Shown: piece after piece, positions 43,693 through 53,269 of the stretch
Numbering within the stretch: the stretch's first letter is position 1
Layout of the letters: each line of letters opens with the position of its first letter
Source: Superficieibacter sp. 1612_C1
Lineage (GTDB): Bacteria > Pseudomonadota > Gammaproteobacteria > Enterobacterales > Enterobacteriaceae
Length of the DNA: 64,000 bases
NCBI RefSeq assembly: GCF_015234305.1
Contig: NZ_JADGMI010000001.1
Span: forward strand, 930,001-994,000
Reading direction: 5' to 3'
The notes under the pieces: generated by a model
The model's input: the letters and a program-made list of their open reading frames with translations, nothing else
The model's database searches: none
What the model was told of the DNA's origin: nothing
Translations under genes and position numbers: made by a program

Positions 43693-44447
43693 GTATTTCA
43701 TCTGACGTTCAGAAACTTGAGCCGGGCAGCCGCATTCAGCTGATCGAAGTGGACGGCTCCGCCTTCGGTGCGGGCATCCTGCGCTTTCATAAGGAGAACA
43801 TCCCGCACACTGAAGCTGAGCTGGCGGCAGCAGGCGGCGATGAGTCGAAGCTGGAAGCAAAGTCCGTCTGGTGGCAGGGCGAGGAATACGGGGCCTGGCC
43901 GTTTGAGCTGGAAGGGATTTCCGTCAGCAGCGACGGGCAGAGCGCCCGGCCAAAGCTGACAGTCGCCAACATCAACGGCACGATCGGCGCGCTGTGCCGC
44001 CGTTTTCAGGGTATGGCGCGGGCGAAGGTGATTATTCACGACACCTTTGTGCATTATCTCGATGCGCGTAATTTCCCTGAAGGCAATGCGGATGCAAATC
44101 CGCTGGAAGAGCGTAAGCAGGTGTTTTATGTGGATCGCAAATCCGGCGGTGATGATGAAACCGTGGAGTTCGAACTTTCCAGCCCTGCCGACCTGCGCGG
44201 CCAGCAAATCCCGACGCGCCAGATCCAGCCGCTCTGCACCTGGTGTATGCGGGGATGGTACAAAACCGGGAACGGCTGCGCCTACGCCGGGCAAAATGGC
44301 TGGTTCGATAAGGACGGTAAACCCGTGGACGATCCGGCACAGGACGTCTGTTCCGGCCTGCTGTCCACGGGTTGTAAACCGCGCTTTGGCGAGAACGAAC
44401 CGCTGGACTTTGGCGGCTTCCCCGGCGCTTCACTGCTCAGGAGCTGA
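43689..44447 (+). CDS. Minor tail protein L (Fe-S)
   Basis: 252 residues, gpL family. Four cysteines in the C-terminal part (CTWCMRGWYKTGNGC, later DVCSGLLSTGC) match the iron-sulfur cluster region known for lambda gpL. Tail tip component. Confidence 0.93.
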   Translation: MSISSDVQKLEPGSRIQLIEVDGSAFGAGILRFHKENIPHTEAELAAAGGDESKLEAKSVWWQGEEYGAWPFELEGISVSSDGQSARPKLTVANINGTIGALCRRFQGMARAKVIIHDTFVHYLDARNFPEGNADANPLEERKQVFYVDRKSGGDDETVEFELSSPADLRGQQIPTRQIQPLCTWCMRGWYKTGNGCAYAGQNGWFDKDGKPVDDPAQDVCSGLLSTGCKPRFGENEPLDFGGFPGASLLRS

Positions 44448-45181
44448 TGATGAAAGATAAAACGATCAGCGCCATCCTGGCGCATGCTGAGGCGGTTTTC
44501 CCTGATGAATGTTGCGGGCTGGTTATTCAGAAGGGCCGCGTGGAGAAGTACATTGCCTGTGAAAACCGCGCCGCGTCGCCTGATGAACAGTTTGAGATCG
44601 CCCCGGAGGATTACGCCGGTGCAGAGGATCAGGGTACCGTGGTTGCGGTGGTGCACAGCCACCCCGGCGACGGCGCAACTACTCAGCCGAGCGAGCTGGA
44701 TATGCTGATGTGCGATGCCACGGAAATACCGTGGGTCATTGTTTCCTGGCCGGAAGGCGATATCAGAACGGTCATGCCGCGCGGCGATCGCCCGCTTACG
44801 GGCCGTCAGTTCGTGCTGGGTCACGCCGACTGCTGGTCGCTGTTGATGGATTATTTCCGCACTCAGCACGGCATCGCACTGCCCAACTACAGCGTGGAGC
44901 GCCACTGGTGGGAGCAGGGCGAAAACCTTTATATGGATAACTGGCATGACTGCGGCTTTCGCGAGTTCGACGGCCCGCCGCAGCCCGGCGATGTGGTGAT
45001 CATGCAGGTCCAGTCACCTGTACCGAACCATTCCGGTGTCCTGCTGGAAGGCAACATGCTGTTGCACCACATGTACGGCCAGCTGAGTCAGCGGGTGCCA
45101 TATGGCGGGTATTACCTCGATCGCACCATCAAAATTGTGCGCCATAAGGAGCTGCTAAATGCACAACACGACAGTGATTAA
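44447..45181 (+). CDS. Tail assembly protein K (JAMM and NlpC/P60 domains)
   Basis: 244 residues. N-terminal JAMM metalloprotease-like domain with HSHPGDGATTQPSELD (about 67-82); C-terminal NlpC/P60 peptidase with Cys in HADCWSLLMDYF (about 126) and His in VPNHSGVLL. Processes or assembles the tip, may cut peptidoglycan on entry. Start overlaps the L stop (TGATG). Confidence 0.94.
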   Translation: MMKDKTISAILAHAEAVFPDECCGLVIQKGRVEKYIACENRAASPDEQFEIAPEDYAGAEDQGTVVAVVHSHPGDGATTQPSELDMLMCDATEIPWVIVSWPEGDIRTVMPRGDRPLTGRQFVLGHADCWSLLMDYFRTQHGIALPNYSVERHWWEQGENLYMDNWHDCGFREFDGPPQPGDVVIMQVQSPVPNHSGVLLEGNMLLHHMYGQLSQRVPYGGYYLDRTIKIVRHKELLNAQHDSD

Positions 45182-45746
45182 ACTCAGCGGCTCAATGGCA
45201 CAGCGCTTTGGCCGCACGCATTACCGCGTTCTTGATTCGTCGCGGGAGGTCTTTCGCGCGCTGTCGGCCACCCTTGACGGCTTTGATGCCTGGCTGCGGG
45301 AGGCGCGGGCGAAAGGCCTGGATTTTGTCATCTTCCGCGACCGCCGGAACATCGGGCAGGACGAATTTGAAATGGTCAGCGCCGGGAGTGAACTTCGGAT
45401 CATACCTGTTATTCGGGGCAGCAAGCGGGCGGGGGTATTTCAGACTATCCTCGGCGCGGTGGTTGTCGCTGTGGGCGCGATCGCCACCTTTGTTTTTGAG
45501 CAGCCGTGGGGTGTCAATGTCATGTACGCAGGCGGCTCGATGATGGCGGGCGGCGTTGTCCAGATGCTTTCTCCACAACCCGCCGGGCTGCGTATGCAGC
45601 AGGATCCCGATAATAAACCGTCCTATGCGTTTGGTGGTCCTGTAAATACCACGGCTGCCGGGAATCCGGTTCCGCTTCTCTACGGTCAGCGCGATATCGG
45701 CGGCGCGATTATTTCAGCGGGCATTTACGCCGAAGACCAGCAATAG
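45159..45746 (+). CDS. Tail assembly protein I
   Basis: 195 residues, lambda gpI family; ubiquitin-like N-terminus (TTVIKLSGSMAQRFGRTHYR), hydrophobic middle (about 88-135), end NPVPLLYGQRDIGGAIISAG. Overlaps K by 23 bp. Works with K and J. Confidence 0.93.
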   Translation: MHNTTVIKLSGSMAQRFGRTHYRVLDSSREVFRALSATLDGFDAWLREARAKGLDFVIFRDRRNIGQDEFEMVSAGSELRIIPVIRGSKRAGVFQTILGAVVVAVGAIATFVFEQPWGVNVMYAGGSMMAGGVVQMLSPQPAGLRMQQDPDNKPSYAFGGPVNTTAAGNPVPLLYGQRDIGGAIISAGIYAEDQQ

Positions 45747-45765
45747 CATTTTTCAGTAAATCCCT

Positions 45766-45788
45766 GCCGCCTTATGGCGGCTTTTTTT
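45766..45788 (+). terminator. Terminator before J
   Basis: GCCGCC, loop TTAT, GGCGGC (45766-45781) then seven T. Another terminator within the late operon. Confidence 0.85.
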
Positions 45789-45799
45789 ATGGATGCGAT

Positions 45800-48700
45800 A
45801 TGGCAACGATTATTGGTGCAAAGGGTGGCAGTAAACAGGGACATACGCCGGTTGAATCCCCGGACAGCATTCAGTCCATCGCCCGCGCAAAAATGCTTAT
45901 CGCCCTGGGCGAAGGAGAATATGCGGGCGGGCTTGACGGAAAAACAATTTTTCTCGGTGACGGCACGTCCTACACGCCGCTGCTGAACGCCGACGGTTCA
46001 GAAAACTTTCCCGGTGTGGTGTGGGAGTTTCGTTCCGGCACGCAGGACCAGACCTATATCCAGGGTTTTCCGGGCATTGAAAACGAGCTGCAGGTCTCCC
46101 AGGTACTGAAGCAGAATGTGCCGTATGTGCGCGCCATCTCCAACACGCAGCTTTCCGCTGTGCGCGTGCGCGTCGGCTGGGAAACCCTGCTCTGGCAGAA
46201 AGACAACGGCGATAAGGTCGGTACCCGCGTTGAGTACGCCATCGATCTGTCTGTTGACGGCGGCGCGTACGGGACCGTAGTGAATGGCATTGTGGACGAC
46301 AAGTCCACCACGCTTTATGAGCGCAGCCACCGCATTAACCTGCCCAAAGCCACGACCGGCTGGCAGCTGCGCATCCGCCGCGTCACGCCTGATGCCACCT
46401 CCGTGAACATCGTGGACACGATGAAGGTTCAGGCCAGCACCGAAATCATCGATGCAAAACTGCGTTATCCGCATACCGCGCTGCTGTATATTGAGTTTGA
46501 TGCAAAACAGTTTCCGAACGGTATTCCGCAGGTGGTGTGCTGCCCGAAGGGACGTATCATTCGTGTACCGGACACCTACGATCCGGAAACACGCGGTTAT
46601 AGCGGTACCTGGACCGGGGCGTTTAAGTGGGCATGGACCGATAACCCGGCATGGATTTTTTACGATCTGATCCTCAACGAGCGCTTTGGTCTCGGCCAGC
46701 GCATCACCGCCGATCAGGTTGACCGCTGGGAACTTTACCGCATTGCACAGTACTGCGATCAGCTGGTGCCCGACGGCAAGGGCGGTACCGGCATGGAGCC
46801 GCGCTTCCGCTGTAACGTTTATATTCAGGATCGTGCTGAAGCCTGGACGGTATTGCGCGACCTGGCCGGTATTTTCCGGGGGATGACCTACTGGGGAGAC
46901 AACCGCCTGTATGTGCTGGCGGACATGCCGCGCGACATCTGGCACGTTTATAACCACGCCAGTGTGGTCGACGGTAAATTTACCTTCTCCGATCCGAGCG
47001 AAACCACCCGTTATACCTCGGCAATGGTCAACTGGTCCGATCCGAAAAACCATTACAAAGACACGCCGGAAGTGGTGTACGACAACGATCTGGCGATGCG
47101 GTATGACTTCCGCCAGATGGAAATGACGGCGATTGGCTGTGACCGCCAGTCCGAGGCGAACCGCCGCGGGCGCTGGGTACTGCTGACGAACGGGGCCGGG
47201 GAAGTTGCGTCCTTTGCCACCGGGCTGGACGTGCCGCCGGTGGGCGAGGTTATCGGCATCGCGGCGAACGAACTGGCCGGGCGGATCATCGGCGGGCGCG
47301 TCAGCGCAGTGAACGGACGGAATATTACCCTCGATCGCATCGCTGACATCAAACCTGGCGATCGGCTGTTCGTGAACCTGCCGTCCGGTCCGGCGCAGGC
47401 GCGCACGGTTCAGGCGGTGAACGGTAAAACCGTGACCGTGACTACCGGCTGGAGTGAGACGCCGGAAGCGGAAACCAACTGGGCGGTTGAAGCCGACGAT
47501 CTGTATATTGCCCTGTTCCGCGTGACGGGCGTCAGCGATAACAATGACGGCACCTATGCCATTACCGGCACCACCTACAATCCTGACACGTATCCTGCCA
47601 TCGATCACGGCACCCGTCTGGATGAGCGCCCGATCAGTGTCATTCCGCCGGGCGTTCAGGGTCCGCCAGTGAATGTGACGGTCGACAGCTATTCCAGCGT
47701 CAGCCAGGGCATTGCCATTACCACCCTGCGCGCGTCATGGGAAGCGGTAACCGGGGCGGTGGCCTATGAAGCCGAGTGGCGCAAGGATTCCGGGAACTGG
47801 GTAAGCGTGCTGCGTACCTCCTCGCTGGGCTTTGAGGTACCTGCCATTTATTCAGGCCGCTATCTGGTGCGGGTGCGGGCGGTGAATGCCAGCGATGTCT
47901 CATCGGTCTGGGCTGTCAGCCCGGAAACCATCCTCACGGGTAAAACCGGTGCACCACCGAAACCGGAAGGACTGCGCACACAGGGTATTGTCTTTGGTGT
48001 CGTGCTGAACTGGGATTTTCCGGCCGGTACCGGCGATACCCTCAAAACCGAGATCCAGTACAGCGCGGCGGCCAGCGGCACAAATCCGCTGTTGCTGGCC
48101 GATGTGGCGTACCCGCAAAAGACTTACCAGCAGCTCGGCCTTAAATTCGGGGTGACGTTCTGGTACCGCGCGCGGCTGGTGGACAAAACCGGCAACCAGA
48201 GCGCCTGGACAGGCTGGGTCAGCGGTATGCCGGCCGATAACGTCGCTGACTACATCGACAACATGGACGAGGCGATCCGCGACACCGACACGTACAAAGA
48301 GCTGGACAAGTCGATTCAGGACAACCAGACCGCGATCGCGAAAGAAGTTACTGATCGTGCAGCCGCCCTGACCAAAGAGGCCAGCGATCGCACAGCTGCT
48401 ATTTCGAAGGAAACTACGGCCCGCACGCAGGCACTGACCAAAGAAGCCTCTGATCGCACAGCGGCAATCGCGGCTGAGGCAACCACCCGCGCGCAGCAGG
48501 ATCAGAAAGTCGCGTCAGACGCAGCCAATGCTCTTCTTAACGAGCAACTGACGCGCGAAGCGGCGATTACTGAAACCAACCTGATTATTCAGAACAAAAC
48601 GGACTCGCTGGCGCAGTCGATCGCGCAGGTGGCGGCGGGCAGCGGCACGCAGTTCGATTCCCTGAAAATCTGGCATTTCAACTCTTCGGGCGTTGAAGGC

Positions 48701-51700
48701 TGGACCGGCAACGGCACACCGACAGTGGTCGATAACTGCCTGCGTCCGGCGAATCACGCTAATAACCCTTACGTTGTCTCTCCGGCATCGCTGGCAGTGG
48801 ATGCAGCGTCTTATCGCTTCGTTAAGCTGCGTATCAGAAAGGTAGGCAAACCAGCCTGGCGGGGTCAGCTGCGCTGGCGCGATACGGCGGCCTTCAACGA
48901 CACGAATATGGTGACACTGGCTGAGCCTGCTTTTGATGCCGGCGGCGTGGCCACCATTGATTTCAGCGATATAAAATGGAATACCCTGGCTAACGTGGCA
49001 CAGATCCGCCTGGATATTGGTGCAACACAGACCGCCAGCGATTATTTCCTGATTGACTGGATAGCGGTGGGTCGCCCGGCACCGGGTGCCAGCACCGCGG
49101 CGCTTGAGGATGAAGCGACAGCGCGTATCGCGGCAGACTCTGCCGAAGCCACGGCACGCAGCACCCTGGCGGCGCAGCTGCGCGGCGGTACCGATGGCAC
49201 CGATCCGTCGAAACTTACCAGCGGCCTGATTTACAACGAACGCCAGGTGCGCATCTCTTCGGAGAAGGCCATCGCCGAAGACGTTGAAGCGCTGGAGACC
49301 AGTTTCAACGGTAACAAAGCAGCAGTGCAGCAGTCGCTGGAAATCCTGACCGATGCCCAGACGTCACAGGGTAAAGCTATTACGAACATCAGTGCATCGC
49401 TGAAATATGCCAACATTGATGCGGCTAACATGCTGACGAACGGCTCCTTTGAAACGGACTTTGATTTCTGGGACAAACGCGATTATCCGCAGGCTCAGAG
49501 CATCATCAATGGCGGCGCATACAGTGGTGATAAAGTTCTTCGTTTCACTGCATACGTCAGCGCTTCACGCATCACGCAGAAAAATATCCTCCTTCTGAAA
49601 GGGCGAACCTACCGCCTGTCAGCGGTCTGTAAGTTTTCTTCTGATGCGGTGGCCGGGGCGGGGGACAGTACAAAACTTGCCTTTCGAAACAGCGCATCGG
49701 ATGCACTGATTAAAAGCGTTACCCTCCTGGCAAATGGCGATACTGCACCAACAGCATGGACAGAAAGAACGCTCGATTACACCGTTGGCAACAATAACGA
49801 TCTGGTGGTAGCCGTAGCGGTGATGTCATACCTGACCGCCGGGACGATGGATATTGACTCTGTCCGAGTCATGGATATCACCGATACCAAAGCCATTGAG
49901 ACGAAAGCCGACGCTGGCGCTCTAACCACGCTGGACGGAAAAGTGAAGGCTATCGGCGATACAGTGGATGCGCAGGGCACCGCGCTGACGCAGGTTCAGT
50001 CCAGTATCGGTCGACGAACTGTCTACCGGGCTGTATCAGTCGGTAATGGTGGCACTGGTGGTATCGGGGCCGCGGGTATTTTTAAGGAAGATGGTACTAA
50101 GCTGGCGACACCGGCGCGGTCATACATGCTGTCAGTTTTCAGAACCAATGCGGACGGCTCTACAACTTTTACATCTACTAACTTTGATGTTTACTCCGGA
50201 TCGGCAGCGGCATCATCTTTTAATGATGCTGTAGCAGCATTACCCAATGGGACGTATGTAGCCGTCACAACATGGGACGAGCCTAACGGGTACAAATCTC
50301 TAATCTTTGATGCTATTGAAAGCCTGGGGGGTAGTCGTGAAGCCATGGGAACAATGGCAGTCCGAAGCGCGTATATCCTTCTTGGATGCAAAGGAATTGG
50401 CAAGGGTAATGGGCAAGAGCTGGTAAGTCCATCCGCCAATGGACCTGATGCTCGTGTTTTCGCGGCCATTGAGTTCATCAACGGGACGATGGTTGGTCTC
50501 GGTGCCGGCGCATCGGCGATTGCCAATGCTAACGCCTCCGCCACGACCGCGCTTGACGCGAAGGTGACGCAGCAGGGCAAAGATATCAGCACCCAGGCTG
50601 ATGCCATCACTCAGCTGAAAACGGATGTGGGAGGGAAAGCAAGTCAACAGGCGTTAAGCCGGCTGAGCCAGCGAGTTACAGACGCAGAAGGTGACATTGA
50701 AAGCCAGCAGACGGCGATCACCGGGCTGAATAACAGCCTCAAAAATAAAGCTGACGCCAGTGCGTTCAGCAAGCTGGAAACGACTGTTAAAGGTCAGGGC
50801 GAGCGTATCGATGCTGTTGAAACAAAAACTGTCAGGGTAGACCTGTCAGCGTTTGATCCCGATACGTATTATCCGGTGACGCTGGCACTGGCTAACGCCG
50901 CCCAGATAAGGCAGCGCATCCGCGTTGTTCGTCCATTTAACTCGACCAGTGACTGGACCAAACCAGTCTGGAGTACCCACACTAACAAAAACTTTGGGCT
51001 GACGCTTGAGTGGACGACGATCGGGAGCGGGTGGGGGGCAAATAACATTGACCGGAATATTGAGGAATTCCAGTACACGTTTGCCGCTAAATCTCCGGCG
51101 GTCGGAATAAATCAGATGAGCCGCAGCTCTCAGGAGTATGTCTATCTCCGGGGCGGGGCTAACTACAATTTTATTCTACCGAAGTCACTACCTGATCCTG
51201 TCGTCAGGACCACTGATTTCACTCAGAACGATATTACCATCAGGCCAATTGGACTGAATGATCCGCTGGCCATTCCACCGTCTACTACCCGGCAGGATAC
51301 GGTTGCCAACGCAACGGCGACGACACAGCTTAAGTCAGAGCTTAAGGAATTCAGTACAAATACGGCAACAGCCATCACTCAGTTAAAGACAACCGTTGAG
51401 GAGCATGGCGATACGCTGACGTCTCAGGCTGAAAGTATCGAGGGGCTGAATACCAGTCTGGGTGAAAAGGCTGAAGCGAAGGCGCTGAATGACACTGTTG
51501 CGAATGTAACGCAGCAGGGCAAGGACATTACCGCTAATACCAAATCAGTCGGTGAGCTTAAAACGCGTGTGGAGGGCGCGGAATCGGGGCTGGCCCAGAC
51601 GTTTGAATCCATCGCCCAGGCCGGGCTTGCGCAGTTCAGGGGCTTCTACGATCAGCGCGCTGAAATTGTCAGTAATGACACGAAAATCAGCGCGTCAATC

Positions 51701-52255
51701 AATGAAGTCAATGTGACTATCGCGAACGAGACCGGCGCGCTGGCGCAGCAGATGAGCACGTTGCAGGCGAGCGTCGGCGATAATGCCGCCGCTATCCAGG
51801 TGACGTCCTCCGCGCTGGCGGATGTATCCGGCAAACTGTCGGCGCAGTGGGGCGTTAAAGTGCAGGTAGATGCACAGGGGCGCTCATACGTTGCCGGTAT
51901 GCAGCTGGGTATTGACGGCAATGGGTCATCTCAGTTTTTGATTGATGCTGACACGTTCGGAATTTATAACCCGAATGCTGCCGGTGGTCGGGTGCTGGCG
52001 TTCGCGGTGAGTGGTGCGACCGCTTATCTTCGGGCGGCGATGATTCAGGATGCGAGCATTGATTTCGCCAAAATCAGCGATTCTCTTCAGTCGAGTAACT
52101 TTGTTGATGGTCAGACAGGGTGGCGCCTGCCGAAGAATGGCGCGTGGCAGGTTAACGGCAGCGTGGCGGGCGAGGGGCGTATGACAATCAATAATGATGG
52201 CATCAGCATTTATGACGGTAACGGTGTGCTGCGTGTCCGCCTGGGGAGGCTGTAA
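45800..52255 (+). CDS. J: Central tail fibre / host specificity protein J
   Basis: 2151 residues, almost twice lambda J (1132). N-terminal tail-tip part (1-600, with GLDGKTIFLGDGTSY and the YNPDTYPAIDHG end), two fibronectin-III-like domains (about 613-710 and 717-810), a repetitive coiled coil (about 845-910, units of the type TKEASDRTAA), a long stalk with beta inserts (about 950-1100, 1210-1350, 1400-1560, 1680-1830) between Ala/Thr-rich coiled coils, and a C-terminal DUF1983-like region. Binds the outer-membrane receptor. Confidence 0.95.
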   Translation: MATIIGAKGGSKQGHTPVESPDSIQSIARAKMLIALGEGEYAGGLDGKTIFLGDGTSYTPLLNADGSENFPGVVWEFRSGTQDQTYIQGFPGIENELQVSQVLKQNVPYVRAISNTQLSAVRVRVGWETLLWQKDNGDKVGTRVEYAIDLSVDGGAYGTVVNGIVDDKSTTLYERSHRINLPKATTGWQLRIRRVTPDATSVNIVDTMKVQASTEIIDAKLRYPHTALLYIEFDAKQFPNGIPQVVCCPKGRIIRVPDTYDPETRGYSGTWTGAFKWAWTDNPAWIFYDLILNERFGLGQRITADQVDRWELYRIAQYCDQLVPDGKGGTGMEPRFRCNVYIQDRAEAWTVLRDLAGIFRGMTYWGDNRLYVLADMPRDIWHVYNHASVVDGKFTFSDPSETTRYTSAMVNWSDPKNHYKDTPEVVYDNDLAMRYDFRQMEMTAIGCDRQSEANRRGRWVLLTNGAGEVASFATGLDVPPVGEVIGIAANELAGRIIGGRVSAVNGRNITLDRIADIKPGDRLFVNLPSGPAQARTVQAVNGKTVTVTTGWSETPEAETNWAVEADDLYIALFRVTGVSDNNDGTYAITGTTYNPDTYPAIDHGTRLDERPISVIPPGVQGPPVNVTVDSYSSVSQGIAITTLRASWEAVTGAVAYEAEWRKDSGNWVSVLRTSSLGFEVPAIYSGRYLVRVRAVNASDVSSVWAVSPETILTGKTGAPPKPEGLRTQGIVFGVVLNWDFPAGTGDTLKTEIQYSAAASGTNPLLLADVAYPQKTYQQLGLKFGVTFWYRARLVDKTGNQSAWTGWVSGMPADNVADYIDNMDEAIRDTDTYKELDKSIQDNQTAIAKEVTDRAAALTKEASDRTAAISKETTARTQALTKEASDRTAAIAAEATTRAQQDQKVASDAANALLNEQLTREAAITETNLIIQNKTDSLAQSIAQVAAGSGTQFDSLKIWHFNSSGVEGWTGNGTPTVVDNCLRPANHANNPYVVSPASLAVDAASYRFVKLRIRKVGKPAWRGQLRWRDTAAFNDTNMVTLAEPAFDAGGVATIDFSDIKWNTLANVAQIRLDIGATQTASDYFLIDWIAVGRPAPGASTAALEDEATARIAADSAEATARSTLAAQLRGGTDGTDPSKLTSGLIYNERQVRISSEKAIAEDVEALETSFNGNKAAVQQSLEILTDAQTSQGKAITNISASLKYANIDAANMLTNGSFETDFDFWDKRDYPQAQSIINGGAYSGDKVLRFTAYVSASRITQKNILLLKGRTYRLSAVCKFSSDAVAGAGDSTKLAFRNSASDALIKSVTLLANGDTAPTAWTERTLDYTVGNNNDLVVAVAVMSYLTAGTMDIDSVRVMDITDTKAIETKADAGALTTLDGKVKAIGDTVDAQGTALTQVQSSIGRRTVYRAVSVGNGGTGGIGAAGIFKEDGTKLATPARSYMLSVFRTNADGSTTFTSTNFDVYSGSAAASSFNDAVAALPNGTYVAVTTWDEPNGYKSLIFDAIESLGGSREAMGTMAVRSAYILLGCKGIGKGNGQELVSPSANGPDARVFAAIEFINGTMVGLGAGASAIANANASATTALDAKVTQQGKDISTQADAITQLKTDVGGKASQQALSRLSQRVTDAEGDIESQQTAITGLNNSLKNKADASAFSKLETTVKGQGERIDAVETKTVRVDLSAFDPDTYYPVTLALANAAQIRQRIRVVRPFNSTSDWTKPVWSTHTNKNFGLTLEWTTIGSGWGANNIDRNIEEFQYTFAAKSPAVGINQMSRSSQEYVYLRGGANYNFILPKSLPDPVVRTTDFTQNDITIRPIGLNDPLAIPPSTTRQDTVANATATTQLKSELKEFSTNTATAITQLKTTVEEHGDTLTSQAESIEGLNTSLGEKAEAKALNDTVANVTQQGKDITANTKSVGELKTRVEGAESGLAQTFESIAQAGLAQFRGFYDQRAEIVSNDTKISASINEVNVTIANETGALAQQMSTLQASVGDNAAAIQVTSSALADVSGKLSAQWGVKVQVDAQGRSYVAGMQLGIDGNGSSQFLIDADTFGIYNPNAAGGRVLAFAVSGATAYLRAAMIQDASIDFAKISDSLQSSNFVDGQTGWRLPKNGAWQVNGSVAGEGRMTINNDGISIYDGNGVLRVRLGRL

Positions 52256-52557
52256 TGTCCATCGGGATTGGTACGTGGAGTGCGTCAGGCAGTCCGAATA
52301 ACTATGGGATCAAGCCCGTCCCTGTGGTCGGGTTTATTTCTCTGGCCGCCGGGCAGAATACCGGCTCATGGTCATTTCCCATTCCGGCGGGTCATAAACT
52401 TAGTGTGATTGAGGTACCCACTGGCTACGCATACGACGCAGGGGAGCGTTATGTTTCCGTGTCCGGAAACACGATATCCCTTTCCCCTGTCGGCGGTGGG
52501 AACTTCCGTATGCTGGCTAACCCCGGCTACCTCATCGTCTATATACAGAGGACATAG
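52255..52557 (+). CDS. Small tail-tip-associated protein
   Basis: 100 residues, start overlapping the J stop by one base. Beta-rich (GFISLAAGQNTGSWSFPIPA, KLSVIEVPTGYAYD). Small genes directly after J are common in these phages and encode proteins of the distal tail; no family recognised. Confidence 0.7.
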   Translation: MSIGIGTWSASGSPNNYGIKPVPVVGFISLAAGQNTGSWSFPIPAGHKLSVIEVPTGYAYDAGERYVSVSGNTISLSPVGGGNFRMLANPGYLIVYIQRT

Positions 52558-52558
52558 T

Positions 52559-53260
52559 ATGCAATACGGCGGGCTTTTTTCTCTGCCCAACGGTGAAACC
52601 TTTACCACGCCTGATGCCATTCCGATGCGGCTCAGACAAACCTATGACTTTCGTTCTTCCATTACCAATGCCACTGCCCGCGCAGCAGGGTTTATTCCGG
52701 TGGATTTATCCCGGCCTTTTCTGCCTGTGTTCTTTGCGTGGAATGACGGTAACAGCACTTCTCAGTTAGTCACCTGCAACTGGAATCCTGTCAGCGGTGG
52801 AATAAACGTGGAAGGGTTTGCCTATGGCGGAGGTAATACAGTCAATTTCACGATGCGCGTGTATCTGTTTTCCATGGAGCCGAGAAGTAATCCCGGTGGA
52901 TATGGTCTGGCCGTATACGACGCGCAGGGAAATTTAATTATTACCCATGAGGATAAAGTCTTGACGGATATTCAGTCTTTAGGTGACCGGGGAAGCCAGA
53001 ATGCCGGAACGGGCATAGATGTAACTTTCGGCGGGCGGTGGGGATATATCCCCGGGATAGCCGGAATACAGTTCTGGCGGTCAGCCGGTGGCGGTCCGGG
53101 GGGAACGCTGACACCGATTAACATGAGGTTTGGTAATTATTTCGACGGGACATCCACCCGACTCAGTTCCGCCCTGACGCTGGCCCCTTCGGGTCAGGTC
53201 GAAAGTGGAGCAAATGCGTTAAGCCCGATGACTGTTTTCAATCTCAGTATTTATGATTAA
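52559..53260 (+). CDS. Distal tail protein of unknown type
   Basis: 233 residues from ATG 52559 (GAGGA upstream); the longer frame starting at 52409 would overlap the previous gene. No signal peptide. Gly/Asn-rich beta segments (GFAYGGGNTVNFTMRVYLF, GGRWGYIPGIAGIQF). Probably virion associated because of position. Confidence 0.65.
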   Translation: MQYGGLFSLPNGETFTTPDAIPMRLRQTYDFRSSITNATARAAGFIPVDLSRPFLPVFFAWNDGNSTSQLVTCNWNPVSGGINVEGFAYGGGNTVNFTMRVYLFSMEPRSNPGGYGLAVYDAQGNLIITHEDKVLTDIQSLGDRGSQNAGTGIDVTFGGRWGYIPGIAGIQFWRSAGGGPGGTLTPINMRFGNYFDGTSTRLSSALTLAPSGQVESGANALSPMTVFNLSIYD

Positions 53261-53269
53261 GGAAAAAAT

